Shown one piece after another: positions 19,062-26,456 of a stretch of DNA of 64,000 bases. Where the stretch lies: contig NZ_BMFG01000001.1 of the NCBI RefSeq assembly GCF_014638005.1, forward strand, positions 186,001 to 250,000, given 5' to 3'. Numbering within the stretch: the stretch's first letter is position 1; the number at the start of each line of letters is the position of its first letter. Origin of the DNA: Flavobacterium orientale (GTDB lineage: Bacteria; Bacteroidota; Bacteroidia; Flavobacteriales; Flavobacteriaceae). Under the pieces are notes generated by a model, which had not been told where the DNA came from, ran no database searches, and was given only the letters and a program-made list of their open reading frames with translations. The position numbers and the translations under genes are program-made.

Positions 19062-19712
19062 ATGAAAATTAAAATAGCCATAGTAGATGACAATAGTTTT
19101 TTGATTAAAGCTGTTGAAGAAAAATTGTCTTTTTTTGATACTATTCAGGTTAAGTATTCTGCTTTAAATGGAGCTGAATTATTAACAAAATTAGATGCCA
19201 ATCACAATATTGATTTGTTATTGATGGATATTGATATGCCTATTTTGAATGGAATTGAAGCAACTGCACTTGTTAAGCAAAAGTACCCTCATATCAAAGT
19301 GATAATGCTGACTGTTTTTGATAATGATGAAAATATATTTAATGCTATCAAAGCCGGAGCCGATGGTTATTTACTGAAAGAAGTAAACCCCGCCGATTTG
19401 CATCAAGGTATTTTGGATACTTTGAATGGAGGAGCCGCAATGAACCCGTCGATTGCCTTAAAAACCCTCAAGTTGTTGCGAAATCCTGAAGATTTTAATT
19501 TTAAGGAAGAACAAACAGATATAAAATTATCTACCCGTGAAATTGAGGTTTTAGAACAACTAAGCAAAGGATTAAATTACAATCAAATTGCCGATAATCT
19601 ATTTCTATCTCCTTCAACAGTCAGAAAACACATTGAAAATATCTATTCCAAATTGCAAGTTCACAGCAAATTAGAGGCGATTCAAAAAGCTCAAAGTAAT
19701 AAATTGATTTAA
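19062..19712 (+). CDS. LuxR-type response regulator
   Basis: The 216-residue protein has a receiver domain (1-120) with acidic pocket D9/D10, phosphorylation site D56 in 'LLLMDIDMP', T84 and K106, and a C-terminal LuxR/GerE helix-turn-helix (about 148-212) with 'LSTREIEVLEQLSKGLNYNQIADNL' split into recognition helices ending 'STVRKHIENIYSKL'. All residues for phosphotransfer are present. It is the cognate partner of the TPR kinase in the same operon. Target genes cannot be read from sequence; the DUF4230 gene starts 29 bases later and may be one. Confidence 0.94.
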   Translation: MKIKIAIVDDNSFLIKAVEEKLSFFDTIQVKYSALNGAELLTKLDANHNIDLLLMDIDMPILNGIEATALVKQKYPHIKVIMLTVFDNDENIFNAIKAGADGYLLKEVNPADLHQGILDTLNGGAAMNPSIALKTLKLLRNPEDFNFKEEQTDIKLSTREIEVLEQLSKGLNYNQIADNLFLSPSTVRKHIENIYSKLQVHSKLEAIQKAQSNKLI

Positions 19713-19741
19713 CTTTTTTACCTTCGTAGCAAAATAACACA

Positions 19742-20434
19742 ATGGCTACCCGAAGAAATCAATCTACAGAAACTCAAATAAAGAATGTTTTAGTGCCAAT
19801 AATTCAAGCAATAGGAAGATCAGGCAAGCTGATTTACATTCTTATTTTTGGTGTTTTGTTTTATTTGGCCTATCAATTTTTTACTAGTGACAGAAGTTCT
19901 TCGACTTTGGAATATAACTCCTCTTTGATTGAAAAGCAGCTAAAAAATGTTTCCAAGTTGGTGGTTACTGAAGGTCATTATTCTCAAGTGATGACCTATA
20001 AAGACCAAAAAAACTATTTTATGAATTTGGTTTCTTTTGATAAAAAAGCTTTGATGGTTGTGAATGCAGATGTTACAATTTCCTATGATTTAAGTAAAGT
20101 TACTTATGATATTGACGAAAAAAATAAATCCATTACAATAAAAAATATACCGGAAGCTGAAATGAAAATCAATCCTGATATTCATTTTTACAGTATTGAT
20201 GAAAGTATGTTTAATCCGTTTGGAACTTCCGATTACAATAAAATCAGAACCAAAGTAAAAGCGGAGCTCGTCAAAAAAATGGAAAAATCCAGCTTGAAAA
20301 AAAATGCTGAAAATCGCTTGATAAGTGAGCTTTCAAAGATTTTGATCTTGACTAACACAATGGGATGGACATTAAAGTATAACGGCGAAGTTATTATTAC
20401 AGAAACTGCCTTATCAACCAAAATAAAAACATAA
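19742..20434 (+). CDS. DUF4230 membrane protein
   Basis: The 230-residue protein has a positively charged N-terminus, one membrane helix (about 26-46) and a soluble domain matching DUF4230 in layout: 'LKNVSKLVVTEGHYSQVMTYKD' near 70-90, 'ALMVVNADVTISYDLSKV' and 'SITIKNIPEAEM' in the middle, and a helical region near the C-terminus ending in 'GWTLKYNGEVIIT'. Members are widespread single-pass proteins of unknown function. A near-match -7 box (TACCTTCG, 19719-19726) lies just before the ATG, so it may be transcribed apart from the regulator. A terminator follows right after the stop. Confidence 0.85.
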   Translation: MATRRNQSTETQIKNVLVPIIQAIGRSGKLIYILIFGVLFYLAYQFFTSDRSSSTLEYNSSLIEKQLKNVSKLVVTEGHYSQVMTYKDQKNYFMNLVSFDKKALMVVNADVTISYDLSKVTYDIDEKNKSITIKNIPEAEMKINPDIHFYSIDESMFNPFGTSDYNKIRTKVKAELVKKMEKSSLKKNAENRLISELSKILILTNTMGWTLKYNGEVIITETALSTKIKT

Positions 20435-20436
20435 AA

Positions 20437-20458
20437 AAAAGCCCTGAAAAGAGCTTTT
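20437..20458. terminator. short terminator between convergent genes
   Basis: AAAAGC (20437-20442) pairs with GCTTTT (20453-20458), flanked by an A-run on the left, so it may serve both the DUF4230 gene and the convergent rhodanese gene. The stem is short. Confidence 0.55.
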
Positions 20459-20466
20459 AAAATATA

Positions 20467-20775
20467 TTATAACTTATTTTCAAGGCTTTGCCAACCGCCT
20501 CCGTTAATCACATCGATTCCGTTATTTTTTAAAATGGATGCCGCTTGACTGCTTCGCATACCGCTTTGACAACAAACAATAACCGGTTTGTTTAGTTTTT
20601 TAATATCACTAATTTTAGAGGACAAACTTGACAACGGATAATTTTTTGAGCCACTGATATGTCCTTGCTTAAATTCTTCTGTTGTTCTAACGTCAATAAT
20701 TATTGCCCCTTTTGATTTAAACTCTTGAATAGCATCGTTTTTTGATCCTAAACCTAATAATTCTAATAATCCCAT
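20467..20775 (-). CDS. rhodanese-like sulfurtransferase
   Basis: This single-domain rhodanese has 102 residues. The active-site loop is 'CCQSGMRS' with catalytic Cys69 and Arg74, the 'DVR' and 'EFKQGHISGSKNYPL' blocks are typical, and the domain fills the whole chain. Such proteins carry sulfane sulfur in the cytoplasm, but the donor and acceptor are unknown. The N-terminus has a short hydrophobic start ('MGLLELLGLG') that is too polar for a signal peptide. A perfect -7 box (TATCTTTG on the minus strand, 20796-20803) lies 20 nt before the ATG. Confidence 0.9.
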   Translation of the reverse strand: MGLLELLGLGSKNDAIQEFKSKGAIIIDVRTTEEFKQGHISGSKNYPLSSLSSKISDIKKLNKPVIVCCQSGMRSSQAASILKNNGIDVINGGGWQSLENKL

Positions 20776-20854
20776 GGTTTTAAATTTTAATGAGACAAAG
20801 ATAGATAGGGTTAATAAATAGCACAGTTACAAATGTTACAAATCTAAATAGCAA

Positions 20855-22612
20855 TTAAACAGCTTGTGATTCAAAAATTAATTCAAGTCCATCGTTAATC
20901 AAATTCGAAACTTGAGGGCGTTGCGTTTTTACTTTTTCCAAATGAATAATAACCTGTTCCAGCAAAGCTTGGTCGTTTGTTTTATGAGCTAATTCAATGA
21001 TTTCAAGAGAAAGCAACCAATCGTTTGGATGGTTTTGTTTTAGCATTTCAAATGTTTTTTCAATGGACATTAGTGCTGTTTTGTTGTTTCTAACTTGGCG
21101 AATGTTTAAATATAATTGTTCTAATTCTTCACGCTCAGGAGATTTTTTTGCTTTAATGGTATGACTTGATGGTACATGATCAATCATGTCAAAACTATTT
21201 ACATCGGCAGGACCTGAAAAAGCCGAGATTACTTTTTTACCAACGGCCATGTCATAAATACCCCATTCCGGTTGAAATAAAACGGTGTCATTGTGTTTTA
21301 CCGTACAGTTTTTAAAACTAATCAGTATGATTTCACCTTGTAAATTTCTTGAGCCTGTAATTATCTCTCCGGAAACAGTAATGTTCCCTTCAAATTCTAA
21401 AGTAACTTTTTCTGCTTCATAAATATCATAAGCTCTCAAATCTCTTGGACTCATGTCTTCAATGGCAAGATTAATCCCTTTTAACATGCCAATAGGGCTT
21501 CCAAATCCATCTTTATGTGAATTTGTGCCGTGACCTACTAATTCTTTGTTTCGGTAGGATAGAGCCGTTTCTCCGGTTGTTTGAATGTAAATGGATTTTC
21601 CGTTATGTTCAATTACGTTGGTGAACACACCTGAAATTTGCAATCCTGTGCTCAGCTCAATGGTTCCTAACGTTTTCGAATCGATCAGTTTTTGAACACC
21701 TTTTGGGCCACCGGTTCGTATCGCCATTGTATTGGCAAATTCTTCTAGAACAAGACTCAAATGAGCAAAATCAGGAGTTACATAAAGTTGTGGTTGTGGT
21801 TGCGTAATGTCAAAACTTTGGTCTGCAGCCGAAATATCGTAGGGTATTTTTTTTACTTGGTCGGTCATACACCAAGCACTTTCTCCAATCGATGATAAAA
21901 GTCCTGCTCCATAAATCTTTGGGTTTTCGGGTGTGCCAATTAAGCCGTATTCTACAGTCCACCAATGTAAATTTCGGATACGTGACATTTCTGAAAGTTC
22001 ACCCATGTTATTTTGTAAATAAGCCACTTGGTCTTCGGCTTTTTGAATTTCATCTTCAGGAGTGCCTTCTGCTTCTTTTAAGATGGATAGCAAGCGGATG
22101 GCTTCATACATTTCGTAATCACGTGACGATGAAATGGCTTTGCAGCCAATTTCTCCAAATCGACGTAAATATTCAGCATATTCGGGATTGGCAATAATAG
22201 GAGCGTGGCCGGCACCTTCATGAATGATGTCCGGTGCTGGGGTGTATTCAATATGTTCTAATTGTCTGATGTCGCTGGCAATAACCAAAACGTTATAAGC
22301 CTGAAATTCCATAAAAGCATTTGGTGGAATAAATCCATCAACGGCAACAGCAGCCCATCCTATTTCTTTTAGGATGCGGTTCATGCCATACATGTTAGGG
22401 ATGTTATCTACTTCTAGTCCGGTTTTTTTTAATCCGTCTAAGTAGGATTCGTGTGCTACTTTTGAAAGATAGTCCACATTTTTCCGCATAACATACCTCC
22501 AAACCGCTTGATTGATTGGTGTGTAATCTTCATAAACCTGAGGTTTTATGAACTGTTTTAGATGTTTTGGAAGTCTGTCTATCAGTGGGTTGCTTTCAAA
22601 ATGGGTTTCCAT
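20855..22612 (-). CDS. aromatic amino acid hydroxylase (long form)
   Basis: The protein belongs to the biopterin-dependent hydroxylases that turn phenylalanine into tyrosine. From the ATG at 22612 it has 585 residues. The iron ligands are in place: H131 and H136 in 'IIHEGAGHAP' and E221 in 'WWTVEYGLIG'. The catalytic domain takes the first 300 residues or so; the remaining 280 form an extra beta-rich and then helical C-terminal region not found in the 260-300-residue proteobacterial enzyme. A further ATG at 22669 lies upstream of the likely -7 box (TACCTTTA, 22636-22643 on the minus strand), so the shorter start is preferred. Confidence 0.88.
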   Translation of the reverse strand: METHFESNPLIDRLPKHLKQFIKPQVYEDYTPINQAVWRYVMRKNVDYLSKVAHESYLDGLKKTGLEVDNIPNMYGMNRILKEIGWAAVAVDGFIPPNAFMEFQAYNVLVIASDIRQLEHIEYTPAPDIIHEGAGHAPIIANPEYAEYLRRFGEIGCKAISSSRDYEMYEAIRLLSILKEAEGTPEDEIQKAEDQVAYLQNNMGELSEMSRIRNLHWWTVEYGLIGTPENPKIYGAGLLSSIGESAWCMTDQVKKIPYDISAADQSFDITQPQPQLYVTPDFAHLSLVLEEFANTMAIRTGGPKGVQKLIDSKTLGTIELSTGLQISGVFTNVIEHNGKSIYIQTTGETALSYRNKELVGHGTNSHKDGFGSPIGMLKGINLAIEDMSPRDLRAYDIYEAEKVTLEFEGNITVSGEIITGSRNLQGEIILISFKNCTVKHNDTVLFQPEWGIYDMAVGKKVISAFSGPADVNSFDMIDHVPSSHTIKAKKSPEREELEQLYLNIRQVRNNKTALMSIEKTFEMLKQNHPNDWLLSLEIIELAHKTNDQALLEQVIIHLEKVKTQRPQVSNLINDGLELIFESQAV

Positions 22613-22789
22613 ACCGTTTGTTTGTTGATGTCTTGTAAAGGTAAAAAACTTTAGTGTCACTGCAATCAAACCGGAATAAGTTTAACTTATTTTAGTATTT
22701 GTGTTGTTTTTTGAAGTTTTTAAATTTTTTTTTGATTCTGAATAGGAAGGAATAAAAATGATGTTTTTAATGCATTTTTCATACACTAT

Positions 22790-22822
22790 CTATGCTTTAT
22801 CTATGCTTTATCTATGCTTTTG
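22790..22822. repeat. 11-bp tandem repeat, three copies
   Basis: CTATGCTTTAT occurs at 22790-22800 and 22801-22811, and in a slightly changed form at 22812-22822. The period of 11 bp is close to one helical turn, which would suit a protein binding one face of the DNA. A degenerate version (ACATGCTTTAA) recurs near 23001. Confidence 0.75.
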
Positions 22823-22881
22823 ACCTGTCCCTGACCCGTCCTAAAATAACTATACAGGTTATTAAATAAATCCTATTATAG
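22790..22881. repeat. duplicated intergenic element, copy 1
   Basis: The order of blocks is ATGCTTT, GACCTGTC, TGACCCGTC, CTAAAATAACTATACAG, TTATTAAATAAATCCT and TTATAG. Copy 2 at 22970-23090 has the same blocks in the same order and direction. In this copy ACCTGT (22823-22828) can pair with ACAGGT (22854-22859). Confidence 0.65.
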
Positions 22882-22969
22882 TTATACAACTGTATAATAC
22901 TTTCGGTTTGTATTGTGTTATTTTCTTCTGTCTCTAAATTATGGTATTTGTTAAAATCTGTCACCTTTA

Positions 22970-23090
22970 GTGCTTTATTCTTGCTTTATTTAGGCATTAT
23001 ACATGCTTTAATCCTATCGTTGACCTGTCTTAGCGTGGTAAATGACCCTTCTAAATGACTATACAGATTATTTAATAAATCCTTTAATAG
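22970..23090. repeat. duplicated intergenic element, copy 2
   Basis: It carries ATGCTTT, TTGACCTGTC, TGACCCTTC, CTAAATGACTATACAG, TTATTTAATAAATCCT and TAATAG, matching copy 1 with two short insertions (about 11 and 12 bases). No stable hairpin is kept, because the ACAGAT arm has changed. Confidence 0.65.
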
Positions 23091-23103
23091 AGCTTTGAAT
23101 ATT

Positions 23104-23134
23104 ATAAAAAAAACCACAGGGTTGCTGTGGTTTT
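23104..23134 (-). terminator. terminator of the DUF4136 gene
   Basis: AAAACCACAG (23110-23119) pairs perfectly with CTGTGGTTTT (23125-23134) around GGTTG. On the minus strand a T-run follows. Confidence 0.85.
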
Positions 23135-23160
23135 AGTTTTTCAATTCTATTTCTTGACTT

Positions 23161-23691
23161 TTATTTTTTCGGTGGATATTGTGCTAAAATTTTAGTTACA
23201 AATTCTTTAATTCGTTCGTCTTTTTTGTTGGTGTTTTGTGTTAAAACTCCCGAACCTTCGCCTTGCCAAACCAGTTCATTTTTTTTGGTATCGATTATAT
23301 CGATGTAAAGGGTTCCTTCGTTAACGGTGCTAACAGAGGTTCTACCTCCCCACATCCAAGGGTCAAATCCCCAACCCCAGCCCCAACCCCAGCCAAAGTT
23401 GTTGTTCCAAACATCAACCCGTTTGTTGTCTTTGGTGAAGATGCTGATTAATACATCCGGATTTTCGCTTTTAGCGAATCCTTTTGCGAGTAATTCTTCA
23501 TCAATTGCTTTTAGTATTCTTTTTTTATCCAGATCAGAAATTTCCACTTTGTCAATACTTGGTTTGTGATAAGCAAAAGTTTTGTATTGTTCAAAAGGTG
23601 CGGTTTTGTCGAAATCTGAAGCTACTCTCACGGAGCTACACGAAGCTAGGGCAAAGAGTAGAAGAAAGGGAATGAGTTTCATTGTTTTCAT
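23161..23691 (-). CDS. DUF4136 lipoprotein
   Basis: The 176-residue protein has a lipoprotein signal peptide ending at Cys18 ('FALASC') and a DUF4136 domain: 'VASDFDKTAPFEQYKTFAYH' near the start, 'KRILKAIDEELLAKGFAKSENPDVLI' and 'GTLYIDIIDTKKNELVWQGEG' at the end. A Trp/Gly repeat (WGWGWGWGF) about residue 102-110 is unusual but common in this family. The residues after the cysteine are not acidic, so it should face the periplasm. Family function is unknown. The gene is single, with its own terminator. Confidence 0.9.
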   Translation of the reverse strand: MKTMKLIPFLLLFALASCSSVRVASDFDKTAPFEQYKTFAYHKPSIDKVEISDLDKKRILKAIDEELLAKGFAKSENPDVLISIFTKDNKRVDVWNNNFGWGWGWGWGFDPWMWGGRTSVSTVNEGTLYIDIIDTKKNELVWQGEGSGVLTQNTNKKDERIKEFVTKILAQYPPKK

Positions 23692-23701
23692 CGTATTTTT
23701 T

Positions 23702-23729
23702 GTTTAATCGTTTAACTGTTTAATCGTTT
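23702..23729. repeat. direct repeat in the DUF4136 leader
   Basis: GTTTAATCGTTT occurs twice, at 23702-23713 and 23718-23729, 16 bp apart, just upstream of the DUF4136 ATG. It could be an operator or simple-sequence drift. Confidence 0.45.
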
Positions 23730-23783
23730 GATTAGTTGGGATTTGATTAAACAAGGTTCAACAATTTTAAACAAAATCAAATT

Positions 23784-25769
23784 TTAAACCCTTTTAAACA
23801 AATCATCATCTACTACATTAGGGATGGTAACTTTTAATAAAGGTTGCGTTTCCATGGCTCTTTTTATTGCAAAGATGGCTCCTTCGTTTCTGGCCCAATT
23901 TCTTCGGGCTATTCCATTGTTTACATCCCAAAACAACATGGCTTTTAACCGTCTGTCGCTGTCACTACTACCATCAAGAACCATTCCAAATCCTCCATTT
24001 ATAACTTCGCCCCATCCAACACCACCACCGTTATGGATTGATACCCAGGTAGCTCCGCGGAAACTGTCGCCAATCACATTATGAATGGCCATGTCTGCCG
24101 TAAAACTAGAGCCGTCATATATGTTGGACGTTTCCCGATAGGGTGAATCGGTTCCGGAAACATCGTGGTGGTCTCTACCTAAAATAATATAGCCAATTTC
24201 ATTGTTTGCAATGGCTTTATTGAACGCTTCCGCAATTTTCATTCGTCCTTCTGCGTCGGCATATAAAATTCGGGCTTGTGAACCCACAACCAATTTATTT
24301 TTTTGGGCTTCTTGAATCCATTTGATGTTGTCCTGCATTTGTTGTTGGATTTCGATCGGAGCTTTTTTAGTCATTTCTTCCAATACTTCACAAGCTATTT
24401 GGTCTGTTTTGGCTAAATCTTCCGGATTTCCACTAGCACAAACCCAACGGAAAGGACCGAATCCGTAATCGAAACACATCGGTCCCATGATGTCTTGCAC
24501 ATAACTTGGGTATTTGAAATGAATGCCATCTAATGCCATAACATCGGCTCCTGCTCGAGAAGCTTCTAATAAAAAGGCATTTCCATAATCAAAGAAATAG
24601 GTGCCTTTTGCGGTATGTTTGTTGACTGCTGCTGCATGACGAATCAATGTTTCTTTTACTTTAGTTTTGAACAATTCGGGATTGTTGGCCATCATTTCGT
24701 TTGATGCTTCAAACGATTGTCCTACCGGATAGTAACCACCAGCCCAAGGATTGTGAAGTGATGTTTGGTCAGAACCTAAGTCAATATGAATGTTTTCTGT
24801 GTCAAAACGTTCCCAAACGTCTACGATATTGCCAAGGTAGGCGATAGAAACAACTTCTTTAGCAACTTGAGCTTTTCGAACACGTACGACTAAATCATCT
24901 ACGTTTTCAATTACTTCATTGATCCAACCTTGTGAATGACGAATATGTGTAATTTTCGGATTTACTTCTGCACAAACCGTAATACAACCCGCTATGTTTC
25001 CTGCTTTGGGTTGAGCTCCACTCATGCCGCCTAAACCCGAGGTTACAAAAAGGGCACCTGCGGGTTCTTTTTTAATTTTTCTAAATCCGTTTAAAACCGT
25101 AATGGTTGTTCCGTGAACAATACCTTGCGGTCCAATATACATATAGCTTCCCGCTGTCATTTGACCGTATTGCGAAACGCCTAACGCATTCATTTTTTCC
25201 CAGTCATCCGGTTTTGAATAATTTGGAATAACCATACCGTTCGTTACCACAACTCTTGGAGCCTCTTTGTGTGATGGAAACAATCCCATCGGATGACCGG
25301 AATACATTACCAAGGTCTGTTCGTCTGTCATTTCAGACAAGTATTTCATGGTTAACAGGTATTGTGCCCAATTTTGAAACACAGCACCATTTCCACCATA
25401 GGTAATTAATTCATGCGGATGTTGAGCCACAGCATAATCCAAATTGTTTTGAATCATTAGCATAATGGCTTTTGCTTGCTCGCTTTTTCCCGGATATTCT
25501 GAAATGGGTTTTGCATACATGCGATAGTCCGGTCTGAAACGGTACATGTAAATCCGACCATATTTTTCTAATTCTTCTTTAAATTCAGGTAGTAGCGTTG
25601 CGTGGTGTTTTGCTTCGAAATAGCGTAATGCATTTTTTAAAGCCAGTTTTTTTTCCTCTTCAGAAAGAATTTCTTTTCGCTTTGGAGCGTGGTTTATTTC
25701 AGTATCGTATGGTTTTATTGCCGGAAGTTCGTTAGGAATACCTTGTTTAATTTGTTCTTTGAATGTCAT
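23784..25769 (-). CDS. hutU: urocanate hydratase
   Basis: Urocanase uses tightly bound NAD+ to hydrate urocanate in histidine breakdown. The 661-residue protein contains 'TYGGNGAVFQNWAQY', 'MYSGHPMGLFPS', 'GLGGMSGAQPKAG', 'QTSLHNPWAGGYYPVG', 'DYGNAFLLEASRAGADV' and 'CASGNPEDLAKTD', all urocanase blocks. At 661 residues it belongs to the longer form (about 650-680, as in animals) rather than the 550-residue form of Pseudomonas and Bacillus. No other hut gene is near. The leader carries a four-copy heptamer repeat. Confidence 0.96.
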   Translation of the reverse strand: MTFKEQIKQGIPNELPAIKPYDTEINHAPKRKEILSEEEKKLALKNALRYFEAKHHATLLPEFKEELEKYGRIYMYRFRPDYRMYAKPISEYPGKSEQAKAIMLMIQNNLDYAVAQHPHELITYGGNGAVFQNWAQYLLTMKYLSEMTDEQTLVMYSGHPMGLFPSHKEAPRVVVTNGMVIPNYSKPDDWEKMNALGVSQYGQMTAGSYMYIGPQGIVHGTTITVLNGFRKIKKEPAGALFVTSGLGGMSGAQPKAGNIAGCITVCAEVNPKITHIRHSQGWINEVIENVDDLVVRVRKAQVAKEVVSIAYLGNIVDVWERFDTENIHIDLGSDQTSLHNPWAGGYYPVGQSFEASNEMMANNPELFKTKVKETLIRHAAAVNKHTAKGTYFFDYGNAFLLEASRAGADVMALDGIHFKYPSYVQDIMGPMCFDYGFGPFRWVCASGNPEDLAKTDQIACEVLEEMTKKAPIEIQQQMQDNIKWIQEAQKNKLVVGSQARILYADAEGRMKIAEAFNKAIANNEIGYIILGRDHHDVSGTDSPYRETSNIYDGSSFTADMAIHNVIGDSFRGATWVSIHNGGGVGWGEVINGGFGMVLDGSSDSDRRLKAMLFWDVNNGIARRNWARNEGAIFAIKRAMETQPLLKVTIPNVVDDDLFKRV

Positions 25770-25786
25770 TTTTTTTCTGTTGTAAG

Positions 25787-25814
25787 TTGTCTGTTGTCTG
25801 TTGTCTGTTGTCTG
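25787..25814. repeat. heptamer tandem repeat in the hutU leader
   Basis: TTGTCTG is repeated four times without error (25787-25814), 18 bases upstream of the hutU start codon on the minus strand, where it reads CAGACAA. It would lie in the promoter or leader and could change copy number by slippage. Confidence 0.75.
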
Positions 25815-25822
25815 TTTTCTGA

Positions 25823-25999
25823 TTACTTTTTAATCGCACCTGTTTTTTTATCATAGCCATAGGGACAATGACGGCAGCCGCTTTTGCAGCAATAGCCTCG
25901 TTTTAAATGGTGTTTTTCGGTGAAACATTTATACCCTTCAGGGGTGTAATAAAAATCTTCACCTTCGATTAATTTATTTTCAGAATTTGGTGTATTCAT
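25823..25999 (-). CDS. DUF5522 cysteine-rich small protein
   Basis: From the ATG at 25999 the protein has 58 residues. It contains 'GEDFYYTPEGYKCFTEKHHLKRG' and the cysteine cluster 'CCKSGCRHCPYGY', which is the hallmark of the short DUF5522 family and looks like a metal or Fe-S site; function is unknown. An upstream ATG at 26110 would add 37 residues but would bury the promoter (minus-strand TAATTTTG, 26005-26012), so it is rejected. The -7 box ends only 5 bases before the ATG, so the mRNA is probably leaderless. Confidence 0.8.
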   Translation of the reverse strand: MNTPNSENKLIEGEDFYYTPEGYKCFTEKHHLKRGYCCKSGCRHCPYGYDKKTGAIKK

Positions 26000-26004
26000 A
26001 GCTA

Positions 26005-26026
26005 CAAAATTAGCAACTTTGCAACA
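26005..26026 (-). promoter_or_regulatory. promoter for a leaderless DUF5522 mRNA
   Basis: The -7 box is TAATTTTG (complement of 26005-26012), ending 5 bases before the ATG at 25999. Candidate upstream TTG elements lie around 26015-26026. The divergent gene starts in the same 30 bases, so the two promoters overlap. Confidence 0.6.
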
Positions 26027-26027
26027 A

Positions 26028-26363
26028 ATGATTGTAGTAGTTTTTAAATATTTAACCCCAAAGCGTTTTCGAGGCATTACGCTTTTTCCTTTTGTGGTGT
26101 TAAAAAGCAAATTAGATAAGCAAAATTTGGTTTTGCTGCATCATGAACGCATTCATTTGAGACAGCAACTTGAACTGTTGGTTGTGCCTTTTTTTATTTG
26201 GTATGGTATTGAATTTCTAATTCGATTGTTTCAAACCCGCTCCCGAATTAAAGCGTATCGCATGATTTCATTTGAGCAGGAAGCTTATGAAAATGAAAAT
26301 GACCTCGACTATTTGAAGAAGAGGTCATTTTGGAATTTCTTAAATTACCTAAATTTTAAGTAA
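26028..26363 (+). CDS. tiny protein with a gluzincin-like HExxH site
   Basis: From the ATG at 26028 the protein has 111 residues (a start at 26019 would add three). It contains 'LLHHERIHLRQQLEL', an HExxH zinc-protease motif at about residues 38-42, a hydrophobic helix ('LLVVPFFIWYGIEFLIRLF') and then 'SFEQEAYEN', where a glutamate about 37 residues on could be the third zinc ligand. The order HExxH, membrane helix, ExEAY resembles the core of M56/BlaR1-type membrane peptidases cut down to its minimum. I know of no assigned function. It diverges from the DUF5522 gene. Confidence 0.7.
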   Translation: MIVVVFKYLTPKRFRGITLFPFVVLKSKLDKQNLVLLHHERIHLRQQLELLVVPFFIWYGIEFLIRLFQTRSRIKAYRMISFEQEAYENENDLDYLKKRSFWNFLNYLNFK

Positions 26364-26429
26364 TCCACTTACTAGTAGCCCTATTTTTTCTTATTTTGTT
26401 ATATATCTTAAAATAAATACGCTTTTTAT

Positions 26430-26437
26430 TAAATTTG
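26430..26437 (+). promoter_or_regulatory. -7 box for the deaminase-like gene
   Basis: TAAATTTG is a perfect TAnnTTTG box ending 19 nt before the ATG at 26457. Confidence 0.5.
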
Positions 26438-26456
26438 AAATTTTCTTTTCCACTTC

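Larger units (their letters stand above)
22613..23160. other. non-coding stretch with a duplicated element
   Basis: No credible gene lies here. The stretch holds the hydroxylase leader (22613-22660), three 11-bp repeats, two copies of a roughly 100-bp element, a small hairpin (TTATACA/TGTATAA, 22882-22897) and a terminator for the gene on the right. Each is listed separately. Confidence 0.7.

Noticed and set aside
22787..23095. Possible CRISPR array
   Set aside because: The short repeats are adjacent, with no unique spacers, and the two longer copies are only partly alike; no cas gene is near.
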